Shown in pieces: positions 33,274-41,986 of a stretch of DNA of 64,000 bases. Where the stretch lies: positions 4,836,001 through 4,900,000 of the forward strand of contig NZ_CP024202.1 in NCBI RefSeq assembly GCF_003932755.1, in the 5' to 3' direction. The notes under the pieces are model-generated. The model was not told the DNA's origin. It ran no database searches and saw only the letters and a program-made list of their open reading frames with translations. A program made the translations under genes and the position numbers. How positions within the stretch are numbered: the stretch's first letter is position 1; every line of letters begins with the position of its first letter. This stretch comes from Methylomicrobium sp. wino1 (lineage in GTDB: Bacteria > Pseudomonadota > Gammaproteobacteria > Methylococcales > Methylomonadaceae).

Positions 33274-34119
33274 TCATTTGGGAAACAGCAGGGTCACCAC
33301 GAAACGTAGCCCCCAGTCCGATCCGCCGTCGGGTCTCTCGGCGTAGTAACGCCCGCCCAACGTAAAGGCGACGGGCTGCGGCCCGATCTTTATCATCTGC
33401 TGCACGGTCAAGTTCAGCGGTGCAATCCATTGCTTGCCTTCCCAATCGTAGGTCGATTCCGTATTGAACCCGAACGTCGTATATGTTTTCGTCGTATATG
33501 CCAGAAACGGCTGCAGAAACGTGGCGTTCACTTCGGAACGGCTGTCGTTGCCGGCAAAGGACCACAGATGATTGGCCAGCATGCCGTAAGTCCAGCCGTT
33601 ATCCTGCCGCAACGCCACTGCCGTTGGACCCGCCCCCCATTTTTGCCCGCCTAATGCATCATCCGACGCGCTCGGATACAAAAACACCGGCCCTCCGCCC
33701 AGAATCCAACCGCCCACAGGGTCCTTAGGCGAAAAGAAAAAACTTTGCACGATATCGCCCAGCCCGCTTTTGTCCGAACCGCCCGGTACCGATGATTCCG
33801 CATGGATGATAGGCATGATGGTGCGTGTAATCAGATTCCAGTTGTCGCCGACCGAAAACGGAATGACCGGTTGCACGTTAGCGGTAAAGCGCATCGCGTC
33901 CGCCGGGCCGATATCGAAATCCCAATTGTTCTGTACCGGCACGCTGATCAAGTCCGCAACCGGATTTTGCAGTTTTTTAGCCAAATCATCCGATTGGTTT
34001 CCCGACGATTCATCGCCGTAACTCTCAAACGGCAGCAATAAGAATGCAATCACTCCGAGCGACCTTACAGTTCCTTTCAAAAATGATCGGACTTGAATTG
34101 ATCGATTTGTATGGTTCAT
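33274..34119 (-). CDS. Outer-membrane transporter-like beta-barrel
   Basis: 281 residues with a signal sequence (to about FESYGDE) and a barrel C-terminus (FVVTLLFPK). Blocks NNWDFDIGPADAMRFTANVQ, PVIPFSVGDNWNLITRTIMP, GLGDIVQSFFFSP and WILGGGPVFLYPSASDD are typical of proteins often labelled transporter or neuromedin U-like in proteobacteria. It shares the SDD motif style with the barrel at 23533. It stands alone, downstream of a 320-bp gap that holds an inverted repeat. Substrate unknown. Confidence 0.72.
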   Translation of the reverse strand: MNHTNRSIQVRSFLKGTVRSLGVIAFLLLPFESYGDESSGNQSDDLAKKLQNPVADLISVPVQNNWDFDIGPADAMRFTANVQPVIPFSVGDNWNLITRTIMPIIHAESSVPGGSDKSGLGDIVQSFFFSPKDPVGGWILGGGPVFLYPSASDDALGGQKWGAGPTAVALRQDNGWTYGMLANHLWSFAGNDSRSEVNATFLQPFLAYTTKTYTTFGFNTESTYDWEGKQWIAPLNLTVQQMIKIGPQPVAFTLGGRYYAERPDGGSDWGLRFVVTLLFPK

Positions 34120-34196
34120 TTATATCTTCTTTATTCTTTACTGACGTTACGCAGAAACATCGCTATTCCCTCCGAATGTAGCGGCATGGATTTCAG

Positions 34197-34230
34197 GTTA
34201 CGCACTACATGTAGAGCAGCAGTGCGTAAC
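34197..34230. promoter_or_regulatory. Perfect 10-bp inverted repeat upstream of the barrel gene at 33274
   Basis: GTTACGCACT (34197-34206) pairs perfectly with AGTGCGTAAC (34221-34230) across a 14-base loop. It lies 78 bp upstream of the barrel gene's start and could be an operator or an mRNA hairpin. Nothing else is seen in the 34120-34442 gap. Confidence 0.45.
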
Positions 34231-34442
34231 ATCCGTTATTTATTCGACGAACTCGATCTAGCCTCCATCTTTTATCGGATCACGGTTCGAACGGACTGTA
34301 CATCCGCAGCATAGTGTTCCAACCCATACATGCATGCCGGGCACGGTTAGAATTCAGTCCTCTTATAATGACGAACAGCCTGACCGGAATCTTTTGCCGA
34401 ATAAATTTCATGATCTCTGACCAATGGGCTTCTTACACTTCC

Positions 34443-36827
34443 TCAGTTCACCTGAACCATAACTTTCGGGATATGTCCGGTAAAACGCGATTTTGCTTCC
34501 GATCCGATCGTTTCTACGACGGGCGTTGCCAAATCGATACCGACATCGGCAGTTTCATCCGCCGAGAAAATCATCGGCTGCGTGCGTTCGATGCGCCCTT
34601 CGCCGACTTTCTCGTCATTCACGAACAAAGTACCCAGTCCGCCTTTGCCCAAGCCGCCGCCGTCATAAGCAAACTCGAAGCGAACCGTCGACTTGCCCGG
34701 TTTGAGCTTTTGGTTCGAAGCGATCGTGAAACGCTGCAGTCCTAGGAAGTTGTAGTCGTAAGCCGGCACGCCGTCCTTGACGTACAATGCCCAGCCGCCG
34801 AAACGGCCGCCTTGCACGAGGATGGCGCCGTTGGCACCACTCTCAGGCACTTCGATGTCGGCAATAATGGTCTTGGACTTGTTTTTGATATTCAAAAAGA
34901 CATTTTCCGACATACCGGTCATGCCCTCGGCCAATGTTATCGAGGTACGTCCGCCCATGAGATCGGGACGACCGACCAATTCCGCGTTCACGCGCTCAAG
35001 CACCCGGTCGTCGATCGGCAGCGCATGATTCTTCTCGGCCTCGGCGATGAATAGCTTCTGCAACTCGGCCAATTTGTCCGGATGGGCCTCCGCCAGGTCG
35101 TTCACGAGACTGAAATCGCTACGGGTATCGTACAGTTCCCAGATATCCTCGACGAGCGGGCGGCGTGGCTCGCGTTCCCAAGGTGCCCTATGGATGGTTC
35201 TGGCGAACCAGCCGTCGTGATACATGGCGCGGTTGCCGAACATCTCGAAATATTGGCTGACGTGCCGATCCTTCGCACTGGCGTCATCGAAACTGTAAAT
35301 CATGCTGACCCCGTCCATCGGGCGCTGCGTCACGCCATTGACTATTTTGGGTTCCGGCAGGCCGGCGGCCTCGAGGATGGTCGGCGCAACGTCGATCACA
35401 TGATGGAACTGAGTACGCAACCCGCCTTTGGACTTGATGCCTTTCGGCCAACGGATAGCCATACTGACCTTGGTGCCGCCGTGATCGGAGGCGACTTGCT
35501 TGGTCCACTGATAAGGGGTATCGAAGGCCACGGCCCAGCCGGCCGCCATGTGCGGATAAGTCTCGGGACCGCCCCATTTATCCAGAAATTTGAGCATATC
35601 CGGCACCGTTTCCTGCACGCTGTTGAAATAGGTCATCTCGCTGAACATGCCGTTGCGGCCGCCCTCGGCACTGGTGCCGTTGTCGCCGTACACGAAAATG
35701 ACCAAGGTGTTGTCGCTCTGGCCGGTTTCATCGATGGCTTTGACTACGCGACCGATTTCATGGTCGGTCATTTCGACGAAAGCGGCGAACACCTCGGCTT
35801 GGCGCGTGAACAAGCGTTTCTCGTCGTCCGACAGCGTCTCCCAGTCCGGAATGGCCTCGGGCTTGGGTGCCAGTACGGTACCTTCGGGCACGATGCCGCT
35901 GGCGATTTGGCGAGCCAAAATCTCTTCTCTCAACTTGTCCCAACCCTGATCGAATTTACCCTTCCAGCGGGCTATCCATTCTTGCGGTACATGATGCGGC
36001 GCGTGCACGGCACCCGGCGCATAGTAGGTGAAGAACGGTTTGTCCGGCGTCAGAGCATTCTGATACTTGATCCAGGCAACCGCTTGGTCGGTCATGTCGG
36101 TCAAGAAGTGATAATTGGGATCGTCGGGCAGTTCGACCTGATGAACGCCGTCATAGATGAACGGCGCCCACTGGTTGGTCTCTCCGCCCAGAAATCCGTA
36201 AAACTTGTCGAAACCTTGCCGGGTCGGCCAGCGGTCGAACGGGCCGGAAATACTCGCTTCCCAAGCTGCCAATTCATGCCACTTGCCGAAGGCGCCGGTA
36301 CTGTAACCGTTCAGACGCAACATTTCTGCGAGCGGTGCGACTTCGTTCGGGATCTGTCCGGTGTTACCGGGAAAGGCGGTGCCGGTCTCGATGATGGCAC
36401 CCATGTTGTTGACGTGATGATTGCGCCCGCTTTTCAAGGCAGTGCGGGTCGGGGAGCAAACTGCGGTGGTGTGAAAATTATTGTATTTCAAACCTTCATT
36501 GGCGATTTGGTCGAAGGTAGGCGTGCCGACAGGGCCGCCGAAACTGCTCGCACCGGCAAAGCCGAGGTCGTCGATCAATACCAAAAGCACATTCGGCGCG
36601 CCTTCAGGCGGCTTGACTTCGAAGCGGGGCGGAGGCACAGCATTGCGAACGTCCAACTCTTTGTATATAGGCCGTTTCGGTTCGGGAATCGGCAACACCG
36701 TTCGATCTGCGCCGTTAACTGTCGACGATTCGGTTTGAGTCTCGGTCGACTTTTTGGAAAGGGATAATTCATTGCAGCCGGCGATTAACAAGGTTAGAAC
36801 GGCTATCGTTATTTCATGTTTTTTCAT
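34443..36827 (-). CDS. Arylsulfatase-type lipoprotein
   Basis: 794 residues with a short lipoprotein signal (LTLLIAGC, Cys18). The N-terminal sulfatase core reads NVLLVLIDDLGFAG (Asp86 and Asp87 as calcium ligands), and the sulfatase signature contains VCSPTRTALKSGR with Cys124, the residue converted to formylglycine. Further blocks GKWHEL, DNGTSAEGG and DHGGTKVS (metal site and catalytic His/Lys region) are intact. A C-terminal domain (about 620-794) ends in beta-type repeats. The protein is expected to sit at the membrane and hydrolyse a sulfate ester. No formylglycine-generating enzyme is in the window. The substrate is unknown; large bacterial sulfatases of this type are often for sulfate scavenging. 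Confidence 0.9.
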   Translation of the reverse strand: MKKHEITIAVLTLLIAGCNELSLSKKSTETQTESSTVNGADRTVLPIPEPKRPIYKELDVRNAVPPPRFEVKPPEGAPNVLLVLIDDLGFAGASSFGGPVGTPTFDQIANEGLKYNNFHTTAVCSPTRTALKSGRNHHVNNMGAIIETGTAFPGNTGQIPNEVAPLAEMLRLNGYSTGAFGKWHELAAWEASISGPFDRWPTRQGFDKFYGFLGGETNQWAPFIYDGVHQVELPDDPNYHFLTDMTDQAVAWIKYQNALTPDKPFFTYYAPGAVHAPHHVPQEWIARWKGKFDQGWDKLREEILARQIASGIVPEGTVLAPKPEAIPDWETLSDDEKRLFTRQAEVFAAFVEMTDHEIGRVVKAIDETGQSDNTLVIFVYGDNGTSAEGGRNGMFSEMTYFNSVQETVPDMLKFLDKWGGPETYPHMAAGWAVAFDTPYQWTKQVASDHGGTKVSMAIRWPKGIKSKGGLRTQFHHVIDVAPTILEAAGLPEPKIVNGVTQRPMDGVSMIYSFDDASAKDRHVSQYFEMFGNRAMYHDGWFARTIHRAPWEREPRRPLVEDIWELYDTRSDFSLVNDLAEAHPDKLAELQKLFIAEAEKNHALPIDDRVLERVNAELVGRPDLMGGRTSITLAEGMTGMSENVFLNIKNKSKTIIADIEVPESGANGAILVQGGRFGGWALYVKDGVPAYDYNFLGLQRFTIASNQKLKPGKSTVRFEFAYDGGGLGKGGLGTLFVNDEKVGEGRIERTQPMIFSADETADVGIDLATPVVETIGSEAKSRFTGHIPKVMVQVN

Positions 36828-36860
36828 GGGTATATCCTAATTTCATGGTGCGGTATGCAT

Positions 36861-37670
36861 TTAAAAAGGTCTCAACGTAAACGGCGTGGAATCGGTCACC
36901 GATTCGCCCGATTTCCGATTCGCGATTTTCACGAACTGTTCCGCCCAGCGGTCCATAATGCCCTTCGCAGGACCGTACCAAGTCAAGCGAGTCAAATCTA
37001 GAGGGCCCACATCCTGCATGTCGCGGTCGGCAAACGTCGCGACCACCTCGCCGGTCTGCATATCGCGAAGACGGCCTTCGAAAGCGGCGCGGCGCTGATT
37101 GATGACTCCGGCCGCCGTTCCGCCCCCCATTTGCAGCCAGCCGAGTGCGTGAAGCACAGGCTGTGAGGGATCGATTTGTATCAAAGCGAGTTCAAGCCGT
37201 AGCGCCGGTTGACTGTGTTGACTCGCATGCTCGATGAGTCGAAAACGACGGCGAGGATCTTCTCTGAATTGTTTGATTACCTGGCTACGAAAATACTGCG
37301 CCAGTTCTTCGATATCGGCTTTCACATCGCTGATATAGTTTGCCGAACTCAGTTGATGCAACCAGTCCATTTCCTGCATGTATTGTGTGTTGACTGGGGC
37401 GACGACAAGCTCATGATATGTATTCTTGTCGAAACCGGGTTTGATCCATACCTTTTGAAACGGCAAATCGATGCGTTTGACTTGGCGTTCGGGATTTTCG
37501 ATGAAGCCTGCATCGGGCGCAGGTTCGATGACTAAAGATTTAGCTTGGTTGGAACCGGTTCGAACGTTCGAGCACCCGGTTATCGTTACAGCCAGGAACA
37601 TGACTAACGAATAAAGAATGTAGCTTTTCATAGGCGGTTTAATTTGACTTATTGTTTTTTTCATAACCAT
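36861..37670 (-). CDS. DUF3313-type lipoprotein (second)
   Basis: 269 residues; lipobox VTITGC at about residue 33. The start is uncertain (ATG at 37670, 37664 or 37631) since none has a clear ribosome site. The body PFQKVWIKPGFDKNTYHELVVAPVNT, then LIEHASQHSQPALRLELALI and the C-terminal FEGRLRDMQTGEVVATFADR match the DUF3313 layout, including the W-x-K-P pattern. It lies 33 bp upstream of the sulfatase gene in the same direction, suggesting one unit. Function unknown. Confidence 0.75.
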   Translation of the reverse strand: MVMKKTISQIKPPMKSYILYSLVMFLAVTITGCSNVRTGSNQAKSLVIEPAPDAGFIENPERQVKRIDLPFQKVWIKPGFDKNTYHELVVAPVNTQYMQEMDWLHQLSSANYISDVKADIEELAQYFRSQVIKQFREDPRRRFRLIEHASQHSQPALRLELALIQIDPSQPVLHALGWLQMGGGTAAGVINQRRAAFEGRLRDMQTGEVVATFADRDMQDVGPLDLTRLTWYGPAKGIMDRWAEQFVKIANRKSGESVTDSTPFTLRPF

Positions 37671-37717
37671 TCAACGAGACACGTTAAAAAGCATTTCGAA
37701 GTTACCCTTCAAAAAAT

Positions 37718-38167
37718 TCATTGATTCAATCCAACGTCTTTCAAAGCTTGTTTGCAGCGGGTGCTAACCGACTTTTCGTTGCTGTCGAGACAAGCCAGCA
37801 GCCGACCTTCACCGACCTCTACATCGGCGCAGTATTTTTCAAGATCATCAGCACATTCCGAGACCGCATAACGAAGCGAAGCAATGGCTCGTTCTAGTTG
37901 CGCGGAGGCATCATAGAGGGCGAATTCGCAGCGGCCCGAGAGTTTGTCGCCATGCGCGTAGATGCAAGCCAGCAAACGATTGTCGCCAGCCGTCACGTTT
38001 TTACAGTAGGTCTCCAATTCGGTGCTGCAACCTTGCAAAAAGGTCTCAATCGGTCCTTTTTGTGTCGTATCCAACGTAGAGTCTTCTTTTGGATCGTTTG
38101 CCGCACAGGCATTGATCGACAAAGCCATCGACAGGGTCATGCTTACAAATAGCAGATTAAATCTCAT
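37718..38167 (-). CDS. Cysteine-rich GLG1-repeat exported protein
   Basis: 149 residues from the ATG at 38167, chosen for the AAGGA site 8 bases upstream and a normal signal peptide (MRFNLLFVSMTLSMALSINA-CA). Two repeats follow, each of the form CxxELxxYCxxVxxGxxRLLACIxxxxxxxxxxC: CSTELETYCKNVTAGDNRLL and CADDLEKYCADVEVGEGRLL. This is the cysteine-rich repeat of eukaryotic Golgi apparatus protein 1 (Cys_rich_FGFR type), occasionally found in bacteria. Four cysteines per repeat should form disulfides in the periplasm. Role unknown. Confidence 0.8.
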   Translation of the reverse strand: MRFNLLFVSMTLSMALSINACAANDPKEDSTLDTTQKGPIETFLQGCSTELETYCKNVTAGDNRLLACIYAHGDKLSGRCEFALYDASAQLERAIASLRYAVSECADDLEKYCADVEVGEGRLLACLDSNEKSVSTRCKQALKDVGLNQ

Positions 38168-38249
38168 AGTTTTTTCCTTGTGTTGTTGAATCAATCAATA
38201 ACGCTTTGCTTTATCATTGACTCGAATTTTATGTCTGAACAAACCAACT

Positions 38250-38579
38250 TTAATCAGTGCAGTTTCTAACCTTGGCAGCAAATTCGAGCCCGTAAACATC
38301 GCTAATGAACCTAAATTCACATTTAGGCGGTTCGGTCGATAGTTCCATCAGTGAAGCCAGTTGACTAAAATGATGAGATGCGATCATGCTGCGCAAGGAC
38401 TCTTCGGAGTCCCAAGTTTCTTGATAAACTATGCGGCATGGAACAGCAACGGTCTTATAAACCTCGACCGTAATACAGCCGGATTCGGCGCGCGCCTTTT
38501 TGGCGAGCACTCGAAGCGCTTCGATCACTGGCCGACTTTTATTGGACGGTATTTTGAGGGTGAGATGGAATTCGATCAT
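38250..38579 (-). CDS. Antibiotic biosynthesis monooxygenase (ABM)-domain protein
   Basis: 109 residues, ferredoxin-like ABM fold: IEFHLTLKIPSNKSRPVIEAL, AESGCITVEVYKTVAVP, then IVYQETWDSEESLRSMIASHHF. Family members include quinol monooxygenases and heme-degrading enzymes acting as dimers. No cofactor site can be assigned from sequence, so the substrate remains open. It is the upstream end of the long minus-strand envelope block but is itself cytoplasmic. Confidence 0.78.
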   Translation of the reverse strand: MIEFHLTLKIPSNKSRPVIEALRVLAKKARAESGCITVEVYKTVAVPCRIVYQETWDSEESLRSMIASHHFSQLASLMELSTEPPKCEFRFISDVYGLEFAAKVRNCTD

Positions 38580-38997
38580 AACTCAAATTAAACGCACATT
38601 CTGTGCCATTTGAGATAACACTAGTGCCAACCATGTAAATCCTTTACAAAACAGAATCTTAACTAATTGACTGAGCGGGAAGCTAGCTACGCTTAACAAA
38701 CCAAAAACACGAAATATCGGAGATTACCCGATATTAACCATCAAAACTTGAAAGTGATCAGCGCTTCGTTGCCTGCACAATGCAAGAAGACTTTATGCCC
38801 GAATCAGGCAGCCCATTGAGCAGTACCGCGAGGAATAAAAAAAGTGTTCGTTTCAGTCTCGAAAAAAAGGCCGCTTGCAGGTTTTTCGAATAAGCAATAG
38901 GGGTTCTGTAGAGCCAATAAGACGGCAATACGCCCAGTAATGACAAATAAGGAAACAGTTCGCCGTTAATACTAAAAAGAGCAGTTGAGAGTCTCAA
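38580..38997. other. Intergenic stretch without a supported gene
   Basis: No reading frame here resembles a known protein. The open minus-strand frame at 38758-39063 overlaps the transposase remnant on the other strand and looks like chance. Confidence 0.5.
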
Positions 38998-39085
38998 ACT
39001 ACTGTTCGCCTTATCGTGGCTGCGGCTACGACTGGACCCTGTTTGGACAATTGGCTTCGGCAAGCTGAAGCATCTTGCTAATCAG
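38998..39085 (+). pseudogene. IS1595-type transposase 3'-end remnant, copy 1
   Basis: The plus strand encodes TVRLIVAAATTGPCLDNWLR followed by QAEASC and a TAA. The last 74 bases (39012-39085) match 48930-49003 with few changes, and that second copy continues upstream into recognisable IS1595-family transposase sequence. Only the C-terminal end of the gene and the sequence up to TAATCAG survive here. Confidence 0.65.
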
Positions 39086-39696
39086 ATAATTTTTTGCTGC
39101 CTTCCTGATCGCCATTCCAAAGTAATGGTAAATCGTAGCCGTGTTGGTGTTTCCAGTTTTTTGATAGATTGTTCGGTGACATTTTTTTGCCCAAGCTGCA
39201 TGCCTGCCATGTCGTCCGAACTGTTGACGAAGAAAAACAGCATAAATGTCAGCACGTTGACCACCATCGGTAGCGGTAGCGCATATAAAAAACAACGAAT
39301 GATATAGGTATTCATATGCGGTTATTGAAAAATAAATTTGGGCTGTGATCCAGACTGGATTCTAACAGGCTAGGCATATTGGTTAGCATGTCTTAAGGAA
39401 TAACCTTACTCTGTACAATTGGAATGAGAAGTGTAGTTTGCTGAATCATTCTAAAAAAAGCTATAGTATTAAACAGCTAAGGCGGCGATATAAAATAACT
39501 CTGTCAGTATCGAATGCGTGGCTAACGAACGACTCGATTTCAATGCATGCAAGAATGACAGGTTTATTTCATTACAATGCCCAATGATTAGTGCGCAGGA
39601 ATAAAACATGATCCGCAGCAAAAATTGTCAATAGCTTCCTACCCATCGCTGCTTAATTTGCTTGGCTGAACTGCCGTTCTCTTTCCATTAAAAATT
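39086..39696. other. Intergenic stretch without a supported gene
   Basis: AT-rich and free of convincing genes; the minus-strand open frames at 39026-39315 have no recognisable features. The promoter of the plus-strand lipoprotein gene at 39697 should lie in its right part. Confidence 0.45.
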
Positions 39697-40785
39697 ATGT
39701 TTAAAAAGTCGTTTATCATTCTACTTGTCACATTAGTTCTATGTGGCTGCCAATCATCATTTGGGCCTGGTGCCTTACAAGCCACCCACCCGGCTTATAA
39801 TCAGGTTATTATTCAGTCGTTGAATGAGCAAATGCTGCTTAATTTAGTCAGGCTGAAGTATCGTGACAAAGCTTATTTCCTTAAAGTAGGTAGTGTTACG
39901 GCGTCCATGGCTTTTGATGGCAGCGTCGGCATCGATACGGAATTGAATTTAGCACCTGGTGGTAATATTGTGAAACCCAATCTGGGTATTAGTTATTCAG
40001 ACAGGCCGACGATCTCCTTCCAACCCTTGGATGGTGAGGATTTTCTGAAAAGCGTGTTGTCTTCTATTTCATTCGACGCATTGCTAGTCATGACGCAATC
40101 TGGTTGGAGTATAGAACGGGTTTTTGGCTTATGTGTTGAACGCATTAATAATGTCTACAACGCACCTACTGCTTCTGGGCCGAGCCCGGCAATTGAGCCA
40201 GAATTCAGAGACTTCAAGCGTGCAATGCAATTAATTCGCGAACTACAACTCACACATGAAGTTGAAATCGGACCGGACGAACATAACGATTTACACGTTA
40301 TGTTTAAAGTCACCGATAAAAATCGAGATAAGGTGCTTGAAGTATCAAGCTTGTTAGAATTCGATTTGCCTAAAGACGGAAATCAATATTTGCGAATTAA
40401 ACTGGATAACAATTTCCTGCGTATCAACGCCAATGAATTAAAAATACGCCCACGTTCCATTGCTAGTGTGTTGTATTACCTTTCCCAGCAAGTCGATGTT
40501 CCCTCTAGTGATATCGATGCTGGCTTAGTCACGGTTACTCGTACACCAAACGGTAAGCCGTTTAACTGGGGCGAAACGCCTGCTGGCGAATTTTTCCATG
40601 TTCGATTCAGTGAGGATTTTCCTGAGTCAGCATTTCTGGCTATTCCTTACCGGGGACATTGGTTCTTTATCGCAGATAACGACCTGGAGTCGAAGTCGAC
40701 CTTTATGCTTCTAACCCAGTTATTCGATCTGCAATCGGGTCAAAGCAAGTATTCTGGACCAACTCTGACTTTGCCTGTACGTTGA
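39697..40785 (+). CDS. Hypothetical lipoprotein, 362 residues
   Basis: Lipoprotein signal ending LVTLVLCGC (Cys18). The start of the mature part, LQATHPAYNQVIIQSLNEQM followed by LLNLVRLKYRDKAYFL, is a pattern I associate with a widespread family of unnamed bacterial proteins. It continues with alternating beta-type sequence (ASMAFDGSVGIDTELNLAPGG, NPLG-type turns, SYSDRPTISFQPLDGEDFL) and ends with a domain containing GHWFFIADNDLESKSTFMLL. No enzyme motif is seen. Outer-membrane attachment is likely. It is the first plus-strand gene after about 38 kb of minus-strand genes. Confidence 0.75.
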   Translation: MFKKSFIILLVTLVLCGCQSSFGPGALQATHPAYNQVIIQSLNEQMLLNLVRLKYRDKAYFLKVGSVTASMAFDGSVGIDTELNLAPGGNIVKPNLGISYSDRPTISFQPLDGEDFLKSVLSSISFDALLVMTQSGWSIERVFGLCVERINNVYNAPTASGPSPAIEPEFRDFKRAMQLIRELQLTHEVEIGPDEHNDLHVMFKVTDKNRDKVLEVSSLLEFDLPKDGNQYLRIKLDNNFLRINANELKIRPRSIASVLYYLSQQVDVPSSDIDAGLVTVTRTPNGKPFNWGETPAGEFFHVRFSEDFPESAFLAIPYRGHWFFIADNDLESKSTFMLLTQLFDLQSGQSKYSGPTLTLPVR

Positions 40786-40947
40786 TGTAATGATGCTATG
40801 CGAGGTTCACGGAGGTGTCTGGCGCAATAAAAGAGCGCTTATGAATCGGTGGTGTTAGTGAGTAATCAGCCCTGCCTAACGGGGTCTATTCTATATTTTC
40901 ACGCTTTTATTATGGAGCTTGCCGTGTTTCAGGTGAATTCGGTTGTT

Positions 40948-41087
40948 ATGACGGTTAACAAAATTTTTTTTGCTTGGACTAGCAGTATTTCTTCAAGCGT
41001 GTGGACAAACAGATCCACTATATTATCTATGATGGTCCAGCCCCTAATGCCACTATTTATATGCCTCAAGAAAAATCTGAGGAATAA
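40948..41087 (+). pseudogene. Possible small lipoprotein gene broken by frameshifts
   Basis: The ATG at 40948 begins MTVNKIFF. After a run of eight T the alternative frame gives LLGLAVFLQACGQTDPLYYL, a typical lipoprotein signal with an AC-G lipobox. A third frame then reads VDKQIHYIIYDGPAPNATIY and a TAA. Two frameshifts are needed to join them. The pieces look protein-like but the gene is not intact; a chance arrangement remains possible. Confidence 0.3.
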
Positions 41088-41186
41088 CAATGATCATGGA
41101 TTTTTTAATTACCGGCAGCACTAGTTGTTTGCTGAAGACATTGTGGTTGATGAGATTGCCGCTAAATTTGGCTCGCCTTGCTGCAT

Positions 41187-41458
41187 TTATTCAAGTGCGA
41201 TTTTAGAAAGGCGGGGATTCAACTGGCAAGGCTCATCGTAGCAACCATGACAAGCCACATAGCGCGCGTCCAAAATGAGCTTAACATCGTTGTAAAAAGA
41301 TACTTTATGTTGATGCTGGCTTAAAATCGCTTCTACTTGGGTTTTGATGGCGCTGCTTCGGAACAGAAGGTCCGTAAAACCTTCAAAATCGGGAGATTCA
41401 TAAATAGCCGCCGCGCAGCCGGTCAGTAAGAACAAATATAAAAAAAGCTGTATTTGAC
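41187..41458 (-). pseudogene. cti: Fatty acid cis/trans isomerase, N-terminal fragment
   Basis: The minus strand reads a short lipoprotein-like leader (LFLLTGCAAAIYES) and then KVSFYNDVKLILDARYVACH followed by GCYDEPCQL, which is the heme-binding CxxCH region near the start of cis/trans isomerase (Cti). Cti is normally about 760 or more residues, and only about 80 remain before an early stop. At the 5' side the natural ATG (41458) is in another frame, separated by a T-run, so the leader is also frameshifted. The periplasmic enzyme isomerises membrane phospholipid double bonds under solvent stress; this copy cannot be functional. Confidence 0.7.
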
Positions 41459-41986
41459 ATTCTTTACCGGCTACAGTAATTTTTAAGCACGCTGTAGTTC
41501 GTATTACTTAATAGTTAGTCAATGAATTGAAACGCCTCCTTCAGCTCCATTTGTGTTTGTAAATTGAAACAATCAATGTTAAGTCTTTAAAAATAAGGAT
41601 TTGTCATGACAATAATGCAAATTTGGATTTTTAAGACGACGATTGGTCTTCTGAAATATTTAGTACCCGCGAACACCTTATCTGCTTGCGTTTCTTGAAA
41701 TCAGAACAGTAGCGGCTCGAACTCTACTTGCCTTCGCCGCATGCTGGGTTATTATTCAACCACGTCACACAAAAGCAACCGAGACGGGCTCCGTGCACAA
41801 TAGAATCAGTCCTATTGCTAAGCCGTCCTGGACAACGCCGTTACCGCCGTTTTGCTTTATTGCCGAGATAACGCATGCGCCGCCATGTTGTTTGCAGGGT
41901 TGAAAAGCGCGGCGAATCGTTTAGGTTTTTCCGGACTGAAAAGTTCTTGATTTCGAAAAAATGAATTCACAATGGAGGATAAAATC
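41459..41986. other. Intergenic stretch without a supported gene
   Basis: About 500 bp with no recognisable gene. The right end carries the GGAGG ribosome site (41974-41978) for the DUF1254/DUF1214 gene. Confidence 0.5.

Noticed and set aside
35082-36767. 561-residue open frame on the plus strand
   Set aside because: It lies wholly antisense to the intact arylsulfatase gene, whose motifs are unambiguous; the mirror frame has no known features and its openness follows from codon bias.
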